Positions 36,075 through 44,865 of a stretch of DNA of 64,000 bases are shown here, piece by piece (within the stretch, counting starts at the first letter, position 1; every line of letters begins with the position of its first letter). The notes under the pieces were generated by a model that searched no databases, was not told where the DNA came from, and saw only the letters and a list, made by a program, of their open reading frames with translations. The translations under genes and the position numbers were made by a program. Source of the DNA: Salegentibacter sp. Hel_I_6 (GTDB lineage: Bacteria > Bacteroidota > Bacteroidia > Flavobacteriales > Flavobacteriaceae); NCBI RefSeq assembly GCF_000745315.1, contig NZ_JQNQ01000001.1, positions 1,922,001 to 1,986,000 on the forward strand, in the 5' to 3' direction.

Positions 36075-36146
36075 TGACCTCGCCAAGAATCGAACTTGGA
36101 TCTAAAGTTTAGGAAACTTCTATTCTATCCGTTGAACTACGAGGCC
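36075..36146 (-). tRNA. tRNA-Arg (anticodon CCU)
   Basis: A complete cloverleaf on the minus strand: acceptor GGCCTCG with CGAGGTC, D arm GTTC/GAAT with AACGGATA loop, anticodon arm GAAGT/ACTTT with loop TTCCTAA, T arm CCAAG/CTTGG with loop TTCGATT, and discriminator A. Anticodon CCT reads AGG. CCA is not encoded. It lies about 60 bp upstream of the TPP riboswitch in the same direction. No direct repeat or integrase suggests use as an attachment site. Confidence 0.93.
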
Positions 36147-36270
36147 TTTTAAGCGGTACAAAAATAATAATGTTTTCAGAAATTCATCATATTATAAACC
36201 TAAAACTTCAGGCAATTGCATTGCTTTTACTAACTTTATTTTAAGTATGTTTTAAACTTATATTTATAAT

Positions 36271-36570
36271 ATGAAAGCTATTTTTCTAAGCCTGGTTACA
36301 ATTTTTATTTTATTAAGCTCAACTTGTGATCGTGAAAATACAGAAGGACAAATGCAACTTACCGGAACTATAGAAAGCCAGGGAATGACCTCTTATCAAT
36401 ATGGCACCCACATTTTAAATTCAGAAGAGGAATTTTATGCTCTAAAAAGTGATAATTTAAACCTTGATGAATTCGTTGGAAAACAAGTTAATGTTTCCGG
36501 TTCAAAAATAGAGGGTTACCCTGTAGATGGAGGTCCAGATTATATTCTAGTTACAGAAGTTAGCGATTAG
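36271..36570 (+). CDS. small lipoprotein, unknown function
   Basis: A 99-residue lipoprotein with signal peptide and lipobox LSSTC (Cys about 19). The mature part (QLTGTIESQG, YGTHILNSEEEFYALKS, VGKQVNVSGSKIEG) looks like a small OB-fold-type beta domain. No named family is recognised. It stands alone after the tRNA gene. Confidence 0.65.
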   Translation: MKAIFLSLVTIFILLSSTCDRENTEGQMQLTGTIESQGMTSYQYGTHILNSEEEFYALKSDNLNLDEFVGKQVNVSGSKIEGYPVDGGPDYILVTEVSD

Positions 36571-36688
36571 TAAAGTACCGCAGGGTAATCCCAATAAGTT
36601 TTGAAGCAAAACATTTTAATTCAAGCCAAATTGATGAGCATTTTGTTCTCGATCATAGCCTAAATTCTTATTTTTTATTATGTAATGC

Positions 36689-36696
36689 TATATTTG
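36689..36696 (+). promoter_or_regulatory. -7 box for the DUF2490 gene
   Basis: TATATTTG matches TAnnTTTG, 15 bases before the ATG at 36711. No -33 TTG is visible at the right distance. Confidence 0.4.
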
Positions 36697-36710
36697 CGGA
36701 AAAAGTATAA

Positions 36711-37406
36711 ATGAAAAAATCACTCCTTTCCGCAGTTTTATTTAGCCTTTTTATATTATTTTCTGCCAATGCCCAAATTGATGAAGATCAAACCGGCGCC
36801 TGGTATATGTATTTCTGGAATACAGAATTCGGGGAGAGCCAATGGGGACTTCAGGGAGATATTCAATATAGAAACTGGGATTTAGGTGGAGATTTGGAAC
36901 AATTGCTTATTCGCGGCGGACTTACCTATTCTCCCAAAAATGCCGCTGTAAAATTCACGCTGGGATATGGAAATATCACCACAGGAACTTTTGGCGAAAG
37001 CGATGAAACTTCAGGTGAAAGCAGGATTTATCAGGAAGCTTTACTTCCGCATAAATTAAGTAGCAGGTTTTATCTCACTCACCGTTTTAGATATGAGCAA
37101 CGTTGGGTAGAAAACCAGGACTTTAGAACCAGATACCGTTACAACCTGTTTTTAAATATTCCACTAAATCAGCCAAACCTGAATAAAGACGCTATTTACC
37201 TTGCCCTATATAACGAATTATTTATTAACGGCGAACGGAAAATTGGCGATGGCAGAAGTGTTGAGTTATTTGATCGAAACCGATTTTACTCTGCGCTGGG
37301 ATATGCCTTAAAAGACAATTTAAAATTGCAGGCCGGGTATATGACCCAAACTACAGATAATGTTAGTAAAGGCCAGATTCAACTTAGCCTGCACCATACT
37401 TTTTAA
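36711..37406 (+). CDS. DUF2490 outer-membrane protein
   Basis: A 231-residue exported protein with a signal peptide (1-22, ending ANAQ) and a barrel-like body of the DUF2490 family: TGAWYMYFWNTEFGES, WGLQGDIQYRNWDL, RFYLTHRFRYEQRWV, RTRYRYNLFLNIPL and a last strand GQIQLSLHHTF ending in Phe. DUF2490 proteins are outer-membrane barrels of unknown function in Bacteroidota. It lies 51 bp before the DUF1028 gene in the same direction. Confidence 0.82.
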   Translation: MKKSLLSAVLFSLFILFSANAQIDEDQTGAWYMYFWNTEFGESQWGLQGDIQYRNWDLGGDLEQLLIRGGLTYSPKNAAVKFTLGYGNITTGTFGESDETSGESRIYQEALLPHKLSSRFYLTHRFRYEQRWVENQDFRTRYRYNLFLNIPLNQPNLNKDAIYLALYNELFINGERKIGDGRSVELFDRNRFYSALGYALKDNLKLQAGYMTQTTDNVSKGQIQLSLHHTF

Positions 37407-37457
37407 ATAATTCAGCAGAGTTTCGCTATCTTTAGCTTTTAATCAGAAACCTGCCTT

Positions 37458-38447
37458 ATGAAGCAATTTTTACTCTTCACCGCTTTGGTATTTACCTCAA
37501 GTTTAAATACTGAAGCCCAAAATTCTAAAATTAGCGGAGACGCTTTTGCGCATACTTATTCCATTGTTGCACGAGATGCAAAAACCGGTGAAATGGCTGT
37601 TGGAGTTCAAAGTCATTGGTTTTCAGTTGGACCACTAGTAGCCTGGGGAAAATCGGGGGTTGGTGTAGTCGCCACACAATCCTTTGTAAACCCCGCTTTC
37701 GGGCCAGAAGGCTTAAAGCTTTTAGATAATGGCTTCACTCCTGAAGAAGCTATAGAAACCCTTATCAATAATGATGATGGTCGTGATTTTAGACAACTTG
37801 CCATATTGGGAAAATCGGGAGAAAATTCAGCTTATACGGGTGAAAAATGTGTAGCAGAAGCCGAGCATGTTAACGGAGATAATTTTTCTGTTCAGGCGAA
37901 TATGATGTTGAATGATGATGTTGTGCCGGCGATGGCCAGGGCATTCACTGAAAATGTAAACTTACCTCTAGCCGAAAGAGTTGTGGCTGTTTTAAAAGCT
38001 GCACAGGATGCCGGTGGTGATATCCGTGGAAAGCAATCGGCAGCATTAATTGTAGTAGGCCCTGAGAAAGTTGAAGAAATCTGGAAAGATAAAAAAATAG
38101 ACCTTAGGGTAGATGATCACGAAAATCCCATAAAAGAATTAGATCGTTTGTTAAAAACTGCAAGAGCTTATGAATTCATGAACCGTGGCGATCTGGCTAT
38201 GGAAGAAGGAAATGTAGAAAAAGCCCTCGAAGAATATGGCACTGCAGAAAGCATGTTCCCAAACAACCTGGAAATGAGATTTTGGAAAGCGGTAGCCCTC
38301 GCCAATAGTGACCGGCTGGAAGAAGCAAAGCAAATCTTTAATCGAATTTTTGATGAAGATGAAAACTGGCGCATAATGCTAAAGCGCTTACCAAAAGCCG
38401 GACTTATAGATGTTACAGAAGAGGAATTGAAGATGCTTACTGAGTAA
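37458..38447 (+). CDS. exported DUF1028 protein with TPR region
   Basis: A 329-residue exported protein. A signal peptide (1-21, ending EAQ) is followed by a DUF1028 domain (about 28-225), an Ntn-hydrolase-like fold: HTYSIVARDAKTGEMAVGVQSH, GVGVVATQSFVNPAFGP and LDNGFTPEEAIETL in parts. Residues 230-310 form TPR-like helices (AYEFMNRGDLAMEEGNVEKA). The family is thought to hold hydrolases or binders but no reaction is established. The signal peptide places this one in the envelope, which is not always the case for DUF1028. Confidence 0.8.
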   Translation: MKQFLLFTALVFTSSLNTEAQNSKISGDAFAHTYSIVARDAKTGEMAVGVQSHWFSVGPLVAWGKSGVGVVATQSFVNPAFGPEGLKLLDNGFTPEEAIETLINNDDGRDFRQLAILGKSGENSAYTGEKCVAEAEHVNGDNFSVQANMMLNDDVVPAMARAFTENVNLPLAERVVAVLKAAQDAGGDIRGKQSAALIVVGPEKVEEIWKDKKIDLRVDDHENPIKELDRLLKTARAYEFMNRGDLAMEEGNVEKALEEYGTAESMFPNNLEMRFWKAVALANSDRLEEAKQIFNRIFDEDENWRIMLKRLPKAGLIDVTEEELKMLTE

Positions 38448-38490
38448 CTCTCATAGATTTAGTATCTTTAAAACTTAAAATAATACTGTT

Positions 38491-38865
38491 ATGAAAATTA
38501 CCTTTAATAAAATTTTTCTTGGACTTTCAGTAGTAGGGATTACTGCTTTTACTTCCTGCAAAGACGAAGAAAAAACACCGGAAACTGAAGAGAATAGACC
38601 CAATACAGAAATGAGTGGTAATAGCTCCGGAAATGCGGAAACTCCAGATGTAAATCCACCGCACGGCCAACCCGGTCACCGTTGCGATATGCCGGTTGGG
38701 GCTTCTTTATCTGGCAGCACCAATACAAATACTGATGCTGGTTCTTCTTCAGAGATGACTACTTCCCCTATTAGAATGAAAGAATCAAAACCCTCTAAAA
38801 ACCCTCCTCACGGTGAGCCTTACCACGACTGCTCTATTCCTGTTGGAGGTGATTTGAAAGGATAA
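38491..38865 (+). CDS. lipoprotein with two NPPHG His/Cys repeats
   Basis: A 124-residue lipoprotein with lipobox FTSC (Cys23), a Pro/Glu/Asn-rich disordered linker and two 19-residue repeats: NPPHGQPGHRCDMPVGASL (55-73) and NPPHGEPYHDCSIPVGGDL (104-122). In both, the pattern H-x4-H-x-C is kept (His58, His63, Cys65; His107, His112, Cys114). Similar repeats occur in other Bacteroidota, but no function is known to me. The His/Cys arrangement suggests metal or haem binding, which is inference. Confidence 0.7.
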   Translation: MKITFNKIFLGLSVVGITAFTSCKDEEKTPETEENRPNTEMSGNSSGNAETPDVNPPHGQPGHRCDMPVGASLSGSTNTNTDAGSSSEMTTSPIRMKESKPSKNPPHGEPYHDCSIPVGGDLKG

Positions 38866-38886
38866 GTTTTGATTCCAAAAAATAAA

Positions 38887-39021
38887 AAAGCTGCCTGGAA
38901 AGTTTCATAATAGTCATCCTGAACTTGTTTCAGTATCTAAGTTGTTGATGTGCTTATCAAGACATATTAGAAGCTGAAATAAATTCAGCTTGACGAGAAA
39001 AATAACTTTCCAGACAGCTTT
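38887..39021. repeat. long inverted repeat enclosing a flavobacterial intergenic repeat
   Basis: AAAGCTGCCTGGAAAGT (38887-38903) and ACTTTCCAGACAGCTTT (39005-39021) are inverted copies with one mismatch. Between them lies a second imperfect inverted pair, GTCATCCTGAACTTGTTTCAG (about 38913-38933, 21 bases with one split) and its partner ending TTCAGCTTGACGA (about 38984-38996). It lies between convergent genes and may act as a bidirectional terminator that has taken in a dispersed repeat. Confidence 0.6.
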
Positions 39022-39039
39022 ACTTAAAGTAATTAGAAC

Positions 39040-40590
39040 CTAATCTAACCCACCTTTTCTCTCGGCATCTCTTGGCTCTGGCCAGGTCATTTGCTCGCCA
39101 GATCTTCTGCTAATTGGCAACACGGCTTTTTCCCTTGATGAAGTTTCAGGATCTTCGCTAGCCATATAGGTCATAATTGCGGTTAAGATCACGTTGCTTC
39201 GAACATCGTCAAAAACAATTTTATCGTAAGTATCTAAATTGGTATGCCAGGTATAATTCCAATAAGACCAGCTTAAAGAACTCAGCATAAATGCAGGCGC
39301 ACCGGCAGCTACAAAAGAAGCATGGTCAGAGCCTCCACCAGAGGGAGTTCCTGGGAAAGAAGTTTCAATTTCTCCTTTTATCTCCTGCGGAACCGGCTCC
39401 AGCCATCTTCCTATATAATCGTATGCATGAAGAAATCCCTGTCCGCTAATATTTTTTACTCTTCCTGTTCCATTATCCTGGTTGAATAACGCCTGAACAT
39501 TGGCTACAATTTCAGGATTATCTTTTACAAAAGCGCGAGAACCATTAAGTCCCTGCTCTTCGCTTCCCCAATGCCCGGCGATAATTGTACGCTTCGGGTT
39601 TGGATATAGTTTTTTAAGGATTCGCATCGTTTCCATCATCACCATAGTTCCGGTAGCATTATCGGTTGCGCCGGTTCCACCATCCCAGGAATCAAAATGC
39701 GCTGAAAGAATAATATATTCTTCAGGTTTCTCGCTACCTTCAATTTTTGCAATAGTATTAAAAGTTGGCACTTCTCCAAGATCTTTAGATTCTGCTACCA
39801 CCTTAATTTCTGGGGCATTATCATTTTCCGCTAAACGGTAAAGCAATCCGTAATCTTCCAAATTAATATCTATTGTAGGAATTTTACTGGTATACCCACC
39901 AAAAACTTTATTAGCACCAAACCCATGAGACCAGTTAGAAGTTACAATTCCCGCAGCGCCTGCTTCTTCAAGTGCTTTTGGCAATTCGCGGTAGCCATAA
40001 CCGGTTTTTTCAATTCGGTTTCTCCAAAGAGAATCAGCTTCTTTTATACTTTTCTGCATATTTTCCCAGGACTTTTCGGTCGCCCATTCTTCCCAGTTAT
40101 ATGGAGGTCTTCCGGTAGGTTCGTTTACAGAGATCATTACAAATTTTCCTTTTACGGAAGAAAGCATTTCGGCGAATGCCGTAGAATCTGTAGCTTCAGG
40201 TAAAATAACCACCTCAGCGGTCACTCCTTTTTTTCCGGTTGAAGGACTCCAGGCCAATTGACGCCCCTGTAACGTTCTCAATCTTGGTTCTACAAGGTCA
40301 ATATGAGTGATCCCACGCTCCCAGCCACGCCAGGTGCCATATTCTTCATTTTCAGCCGAAATTCCCCAGCTATCATATTTTTTTACCGCCCAATCATGAG
40401 CATTTTTCATTTGCGGAGTTCCTACTAATCTAGGTCCCACTACATCTACAAGTTCGTGAGCAAGTTCTTCTAATTTCGAATTATCATTGGCCTCATTAAC
40501 AATTTTATCGACCATTTCTTCCTGTGCCTGTACCTGCAATGCACCTGCTATAAGGAATAAACTAAAAAGGTTTCGTAAGTTTTTCTTCAT
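39040..40590 (-). CDS. M28 family metallopeptidase
   Basis: A 516-residue exported zinc aminopeptidase or carboxypeptidase of family M28 with a signal peptide (1-22, ending QVQAQ). A protease-associated insert lies at about 110-260. The metal ligands are in SAHFDSWDGG (His), GATDNATG (Asp), GSEEQGLNGS (Glu), FNQDNGTG (Asp) and WHTNLDT (His). It cleaves N-terminal residues or dipeptides from peptides in the periplasm or outside. The S9 peptidase gene is divergent across 188 bp, so both may serve peptide use. Confidence 0.92.
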   Translation of the reverse strand: MKKNLRNLFSLFLIAGALQVQAQEEMVDKIVNEANDNSKLEELAHELVDVVGPRLVGTPQMKNAHDWAVKKYDSWGISAENEEYGTWRGWERGITHIDLVEPRLRTLQGRQLAWSPSTGKKGVTAEVVILPEATDSTAFAEMLSSVKGKFVMISVNEPTGRPPYNWEEWATEKSWENMQKSIKEADSLWRNRIEKTGYGYRELPKALEEAGAAGIVTSNWSHGFGANKVFGGYTSKIPTIDINLEDYGLLYRLAENDNAPEIKVVAESKDLGEVPTFNTIAKIEGSEKPEEYIILSAHFDSWDGGTGATDNATGTMVMMETMRILKKLYPNPKRTIIAGHWGSEEQGLNGSRAFVKDNPEIVANVQALFNQDNGTGRVKNISGQGFLHAYDYIGRWLEPVPQEIKGEIETSFPGTPSGGGSDHASFVAAGAPAFMLSSLSWSYWNYTWHTNLDTYDKIVFDDVRSNVILTAIMTYMASEDPETSSREKAVLPISRRSGEQMTWPEPRDAERKGGLD

Positions 40591-40778
40591 TCTGTTTTAA
40601 TTAATTTTTAATATTTAAGGCTAAAGATAAGACATCAGGAACCTCGCGGCAAGTCTTCAGTAATTAAAGCATAAAGAAGAAGAATGTTAATTAGGTTCTC
40701 ACCTGGGCTTTACTCTTTTTAGCATTTTAACTATATTGGCAGAGCTTAAAAAAATCAAACCCACAATCCCTTAATTCC

Positions 40779-43172
40779 ATGAAAAAACTTCTACCTTATT
40801 CATCTAAAATTAAATTTCACCTTCTTTTCTTAACATTATTAAGCTTTAGCTATAGTGCAATTTCGCAAACTAGTGAACTTTCATTAGAAAAGATTATGCA
40901 GGATCCTAATTGGATGGGTACTTTCCCCTCTAATATAAAATGGAGTGCCGATAGTGAAACCCTATATTTTGATTATAATCCTGAAAAAAATGCACAGGAT
41001 TCCCTTTATAAAATTGATCTAAAAAATACTTCAGAGATCAGTAAAGTTAGCCTGGAGGAAGAACGAAAAATAATTCCCGGATACGGCGATTTTAATAAGG
41101 ACAGAAGCAAAAAAATCTTCAGCAAAAAAGGAAATCTGGTAATATATGATCAAAAGTCTGGTGAAACAACCCAGTTATTAGATCTCTCAGAAAGTATTTC
41201 GAATGCCGAATTTATGGAAGATGAAAACAAAATAAGTTTTATCTCGGGTGAAAATGCGTTTATCTACGACAGGAAAGCGGGAAGCATTAAGCAACTTACC
41301 AATATATCTAAAGGCAAGGCTGAAGAAGATAAAGAAGATAAAACTTCAGAAAAAGATGCCTGGGTAAGAGATGAAAATCTGGAACTTCTGGAAGTGGTAA
41401 ACAAAAGAAAAACAGATAAAGAAAGCAGGGATGCTTACAAAGAAGCTACTGCAGAGGTAGAAGCTTATACTTTTTACCTTAACGATAAAGATCTTAGCAA
41501 TTTACAGGTTTCTCCCAATGGTAAATTCGCAACATTCAAGCTTATTACTCGAGAGCGAAATGGTAGTACCGACGTCCCTAATTATGTAGATGAATCTGGT
41601 TATACTGCTAACCTTCCTGCCAGAAGCAAAGTTGGCGAAGACAAAACCAGTATTGAAATGGCTATCTACAATTTTGAAAAGGATACAGTTTATACTCTAA
41701 AAACAGATAATTTGCCTGGTATTACTGATTTACCAGACTATGTAAAAGATTATCCTGATAAAGAATGGGAGGAAACTCAAAGAGAAGTTGCCCCTACTAC
41801 CGTTTATTTTTCAGGGAATGGCGAACATGCCGTGGTAAATATTCGATCTAAAGACAATAAAGACCGATGGATTGCTAAAATTGATTTAGAAACCGGTGAG
41901 TTAAGCACTTTAGATCGTCAAAGAGATGAAGCCTGGATTGCAGGACCAGGGATTGGTTATGCATATTATGGTGGTGAAGAAATGGGCTGGTTGGCTGATA
42001 ATAAACATATTTATTTTCAGAGTGAAGAAACCGGATATTCGCATTTGTACTTATTAGATGTTACCAGCGGAAATAAAAAAGCACTTACTGAAGGCGATTT
42101 TGAAGTTTTTGATCCCGAACTTTCAAATAATAAAAAGCATTGGTTTTTAACAACTTCTGAAGTTGGACCGGGCGAACGTCACTTCTATAAAATGCCGGTT
42201 ATGGGTGGCAAAATGGAAAAACTTACCCAAATGCATGGTCACAATAACGTCTTCCTTTCTCCCGATGAAAAAAACATGGCCATTTTACATTCTTACAGTA
42301 ACAAGCCCTGGGAATTATATTTAAAGAAAACCAAGGCAAATGCTGAAGCCAAACAACTAACCGAAGGACAATCTGAAGCATTTAGCAGCTATGAATGGAG
42401 AGAACCCGAATTAATAGAATTTGAAGCCGAAGATGGTGCTATGGTTCCCGCCAGATTATACAAGCCAGAAGCCGATGTAAAAAATGATGCAGCAGTAGTT
42501 TTTGTGCACGGTGCGGGTTACCTGCAAAACGCTCACAAATGGTGGAGCAGCTATTTTAGAGAATATATGTTTCATAACCTATTAACAGATCTTGGCTACA
42601 CCGTGATCGATATCGATTACCGCGGCAGTGCGGGGTATGGTCGTGACTGGCGAACAGGAATTTATCGCCATATGGGTGGAAAAGACCTTTCTGACCAGGT
42701 TGATGGTGTGGAATATTTAATAGAAAATCACGGTATAAACCCTGAAAAAGTAGGGATCTACGGTGGCAGTTATGGTGGTTTTATTACCCTTATGGGAATG
42801 TTTAATGAACCTGAAACCTTTAAAGCCGGTGCAGCATTAAGATCGGTTACCGATTGGGCGCATTATAACCACGGATACACTTCTAATATTTTGAATGAAC
42901 CTGCGGCAGATCCTATTGCTTACCGAAGATCTTCTCCCATTTATTTTGCTGAAGGTCTGGAAGGCGATTTATTGATCGCACACGGCATGGTAGATGTAAA
43001 TGTTCATTTTCAGGATGTAGTAAGACTTTCGCAACGTTTAATTGAATTAGGCAAAGAAGACTGGGAAATGGCAGTTTATCCTGTAGAAGACCACGGTTTT
43101 GTAGAACCCAGCAGCTGGACCGATGAATATCGCAGAATCCTGAAGTTGTTCAACGAAAGCCTTTTAGACTAA
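40779..43172 (+). CDS. S9 family prolyl-oligopeptidase-type peptidase
   Basis: A 797-residue exported peptidase (signal peptide to about residue 30). An N-terminal beta-propeller (about 35-530, partly repeated blades) covers a C-terminal alpha/beta hydrolase. The catalytic triad is Ser664 in YGGSYGGF, Asp739 in HGMVDVNV and His772 in EDHGF. Such enzymes release dipeptides or cut after Pro or Ala in the periplasm. Its stop overlaps the ATG of the next gene by one base, so the two are translationally coupled. Confidence 0.92.
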   Translation: MKKLLPYSSKIKFHLLFLTLLSFSYSAISQTSELSLEKIMQDPNWMGTFPSNIKWSADSETLYFDYNPEKNAQDSLYKIDLKNTSEISKVSLEEERKIIPGYGDFNKDRSKKIFSKKGNLVIYDQKSGETTQLLDLSESISNAEFMEDENKISFISGENAFIYDRKAGSIKQLTNISKGKAEEDKEDKTSEKDAWVRDENLELLEVVNKRKTDKESRDAYKEATAEVEAYTFYLNDKDLSNLQVSPNGKFATFKLITRERNGSTDVPNYVDESGYTANLPARSKVGEDKTSIEMAIYNFEKDTVYTLKTDNLPGITDLPDYVKDYPDKEWEETQREVAPTTVYFSGNGEHAVVNIRSKDNKDRWIAKIDLETGELSTLDRQRDEAWIAGPGIGYAYYGGEEMGWLADNKHIYFQSEETGYSHLYLLDVTSGNKKALTEGDFEVFDPELSNNKKHWFLTTSEVGPGERHFYKMPVMGGKMEKLTQMHGHNNVFLSPDEKNMAILHSYSNKPWELYLKKTKANAEAKQLTEGQSEAFSSYEWREPELIEFEAEDGAMVPARLYKPEADVKNDAAVVFVHGAGYLQNAHKWWSSYFREYMFHNLLTDLGYTVIDIDYRGSAGYGRDWRTGIYRHMGGKDLSDQVDGVEYLIENHGINPEKVGIYGGSYGGFITLMGMFNEPETFKAGAALRSVTDWAHYNHGYTSNILNEPAADPIAYRRSSPIYFAEGLEGDLLIAHGMVDVNVHFQDVVRLSQRLIELGKEDWEMAVYPVEDHGFVEPSSWTDEYRRILKLFNESLLD

Positions 43173-44398
43173 TGGATATTGAATTTGTAAGAAGTCAGTT
43201 TCCAGCGCTCCAAAGAGAGTTTACATTTATGGATAATGCCGGTGGTTCACAAACTTTAAAGAAAGTGGCAGAACGCATCAGCGGGTATCTATTACATCAT
43301 AATGTGCAACTTGGGGCTTCGTATAAAGTTTCCCGGGAAGCCGGAGAAAAACTCACTTACGCTACCAAGCAAGTAAGCAGATTTATAAATGCTGGCAAAC
43401 CAGAAGAAGTGGTTATAGGTCCTTCTTCTTCTATGCTTTTACGAATTTTAAGTATTTGTATTAGCAAGCAATGGCAGGAAGGTGACGAGGTAATTGTCAC
43501 CAATACAGATCATGAAGCCAATGTTTCCCCCTGGACAGATTTAAAAGAAAAAGGCATTAATGTTAAGACCTGGAAAGCCAATCCTGAAAGTCTAGAACTT
43601 GAAATAAGCGATCTCAATAAATTATTAAGTAATCGCACAAAATTGGTTGCGGTAACACACGCTTCAAATATTTTAGGAAGTATAAATCCTATTAAAGAAA
43701 TTGCAAAAACGGTTCATAAAGCGGGAGCCCTTATTTGTGTAGATGGGGTGGCTTATGCTCCTCATCGCCGGGTAGATGTTAGACAATTAGATGTAGATTT
43801 TTATGTGTTTAGCTGGTATAAAACCTATGGCCCACATTTGGCGGTGATGTATGGTAAATACAATCAGTTGCATAAAATGGATGGCATTAACCACTACTTT
43901 TTTACCAAAAAGGATGTGCCTTATAAATTTCAACCGGGAAATTTCAACTTTGAACTAACCTATAGTTTATTGGGAATTACCGAATATTTTGAACAATTAT
44001 TCAAACACGAATTTCCCCGGGAGAAAAAAGCCGATTTTCAGGAAAAAATGGATAAAATCTTTGACTTGATTGGCAGACATGAAGAACGCATAAGCAAACC
44101 TTTAATTAATTTTCTATCGGAACATCCCGATATTAGAATAATTGGCCAGGATACGGCTAACAGAGAGAAAAGAGTTCCCACGATTTCCTTTATTCATAAT
44201 AAATTGAAAAGTGATGAAATAGTCGAAAAGGTTGATGATTACCGAATGGGAATTAGGTTTGGCGATTTTTACGCCAAAAAGCTTATTGAAGATACAGGTT
44301 TAAAAGAGAAAAACGGAGTGATTAGAGTGAGTTTGGTTCATTACAATAGCCTGGATGAAGTAAAAAGATTGATTTGGGTTTTAAAGAAAATCATTTAA
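43172..44398 (+). CDS. class V aminotransferase (cysteine-desulfurase-like)
   Basis: A 408-residue PLP enzyme of the aminotransferase class V group. The start MDNAGGSQTLKKVAERI and the sites TDHEANVSPW, THASNILGSINPI and FSWYKTYGPH (PLP Lys217) are typical of the cysteine-desulfurase-related subgroup. It lacks an obvious mobile-loop catalytic Cys, so another substrate is possible. Its ATG shares one base with the S9 peptidase stop, so it probably acts with it or is only packed with it. It ends before a repeat-rich gap. Confidence 0.82.
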   Translation: MDIEFVRSQFPALQREFTFMDNAGGSQTLKKVAERISGYLLHHNVQLGASYKVSREAGEKLTYATKQVSRFINAGKPEEVVIGPSSSMLLRILSICISKQWQEGDEVIVTNTDHEANVSPWTDLKEKGINVKTWKANPESLELEISDLNKLLSNRTKLVAVTHASNILGSINPIKEIAKTVHKAGALICVDGVAYAPHRRVDVRQLDVDFYVFSWYKTYGPHLAVMYGKYNQLHKMDGINHYFFTKKDVPYKFQPGNFNFELTYSLLGITEYFEQLFKHEFPREKKADFQEKMDKIFDLIGRHEERISKPLINFLSEHPDIRIIGQDTANREKRVPTISFIHNKLKSDEIVEKVDDYRMGIRFGDFYAKKLIEDTGLKEKNGVIRVSLVHYNSLDEVKRLIWVLKKII

Positions 44399-44804
44399 TT
44401 TTTTTGCCCCGAATACACGAATGTTTTTTCTTAAGATTTATTACGAATTGCGCTCCTATGGAGCTCTAAAAACTATGTCTATTATTTTTATAAATATGGC
44501 GCCTCGATGAGGCTCCATAAAAAGAGATTATCAAACAAAACAGGACTGCAAAGCTCCATAATAGCGAAATATTTATAGAAAGCTCTGCTCTCTCCCGATT
44601 TGTTTCGGGATTCTAATAGCCTTTGAGGCTGTTCATCTTAGATTCTGAAATAAATTCAGAATGACGATAAAACTACTTAGATGCAAAAATCTAAAAATTA
44701 AATCCTCAGCGATTAAAAAACTTTTTAGTAAGCTTCAGCTCCGTAGGAGCGAAATATTTATAGAAAAAGATGATCTAAAAATCATAGAGTTCCATAGGAG
44801 CGGC
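44399..44804. repeat. cluster of dispersed intergenic repeats
   Basis: This non-coding stretch holds several related repeats. AGCGAAATATTTATAGAAA occurs at 44563-44581 and 44748-44766, each after a GCTCC(A/G)TA element. Related GCGCTCCTATGGAGC, GCGCCTCGATGAGGC and CCATAGGAGCGGCA units lie near 44450, 44500 and 44791. CTGAAATAAATTCAG at 44645-44659 is shared exactly with the repeat at 38974-38988. A CCCGA/TCGGG hairpin lies near 44595. The pattern fits the 'GGAGCGAAATATTT' intergenic family of Flavobacteriia. Confidence 0.7.
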
Positions 44805-44850
44805 ATAAAAAAAGCCACGAACCAAATTAATGATTCGTGGCTTAATTATT
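44805..44850. terminator. bidirectional terminator before the PLP gene
   Basis: AAGCCACGAA (44812-44821) pairs with TTCGTGGCTT (44834-44843), a perfect 10-bp stem with a 12-base loop, A-run before and T-rich tail after. It serves the leftward PLP gene and ends the repeat cluster. Confidence 0.85.
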
Positions 44851-44865
44851 TTCTGCGAAACTAAA

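Noticed and set aside
36075..36146. tRNA-Arg as an integration site
   Set aside because: No integrase, direct repeat of the tRNA end or foreign-looking block is present beside it.
44661..44864. A 67-codon open frame on the plus strand
   Set aside because: It lies within the repeat cluster and its residues come from the repeat units; it also runs through the terminator at 44.8 kb.
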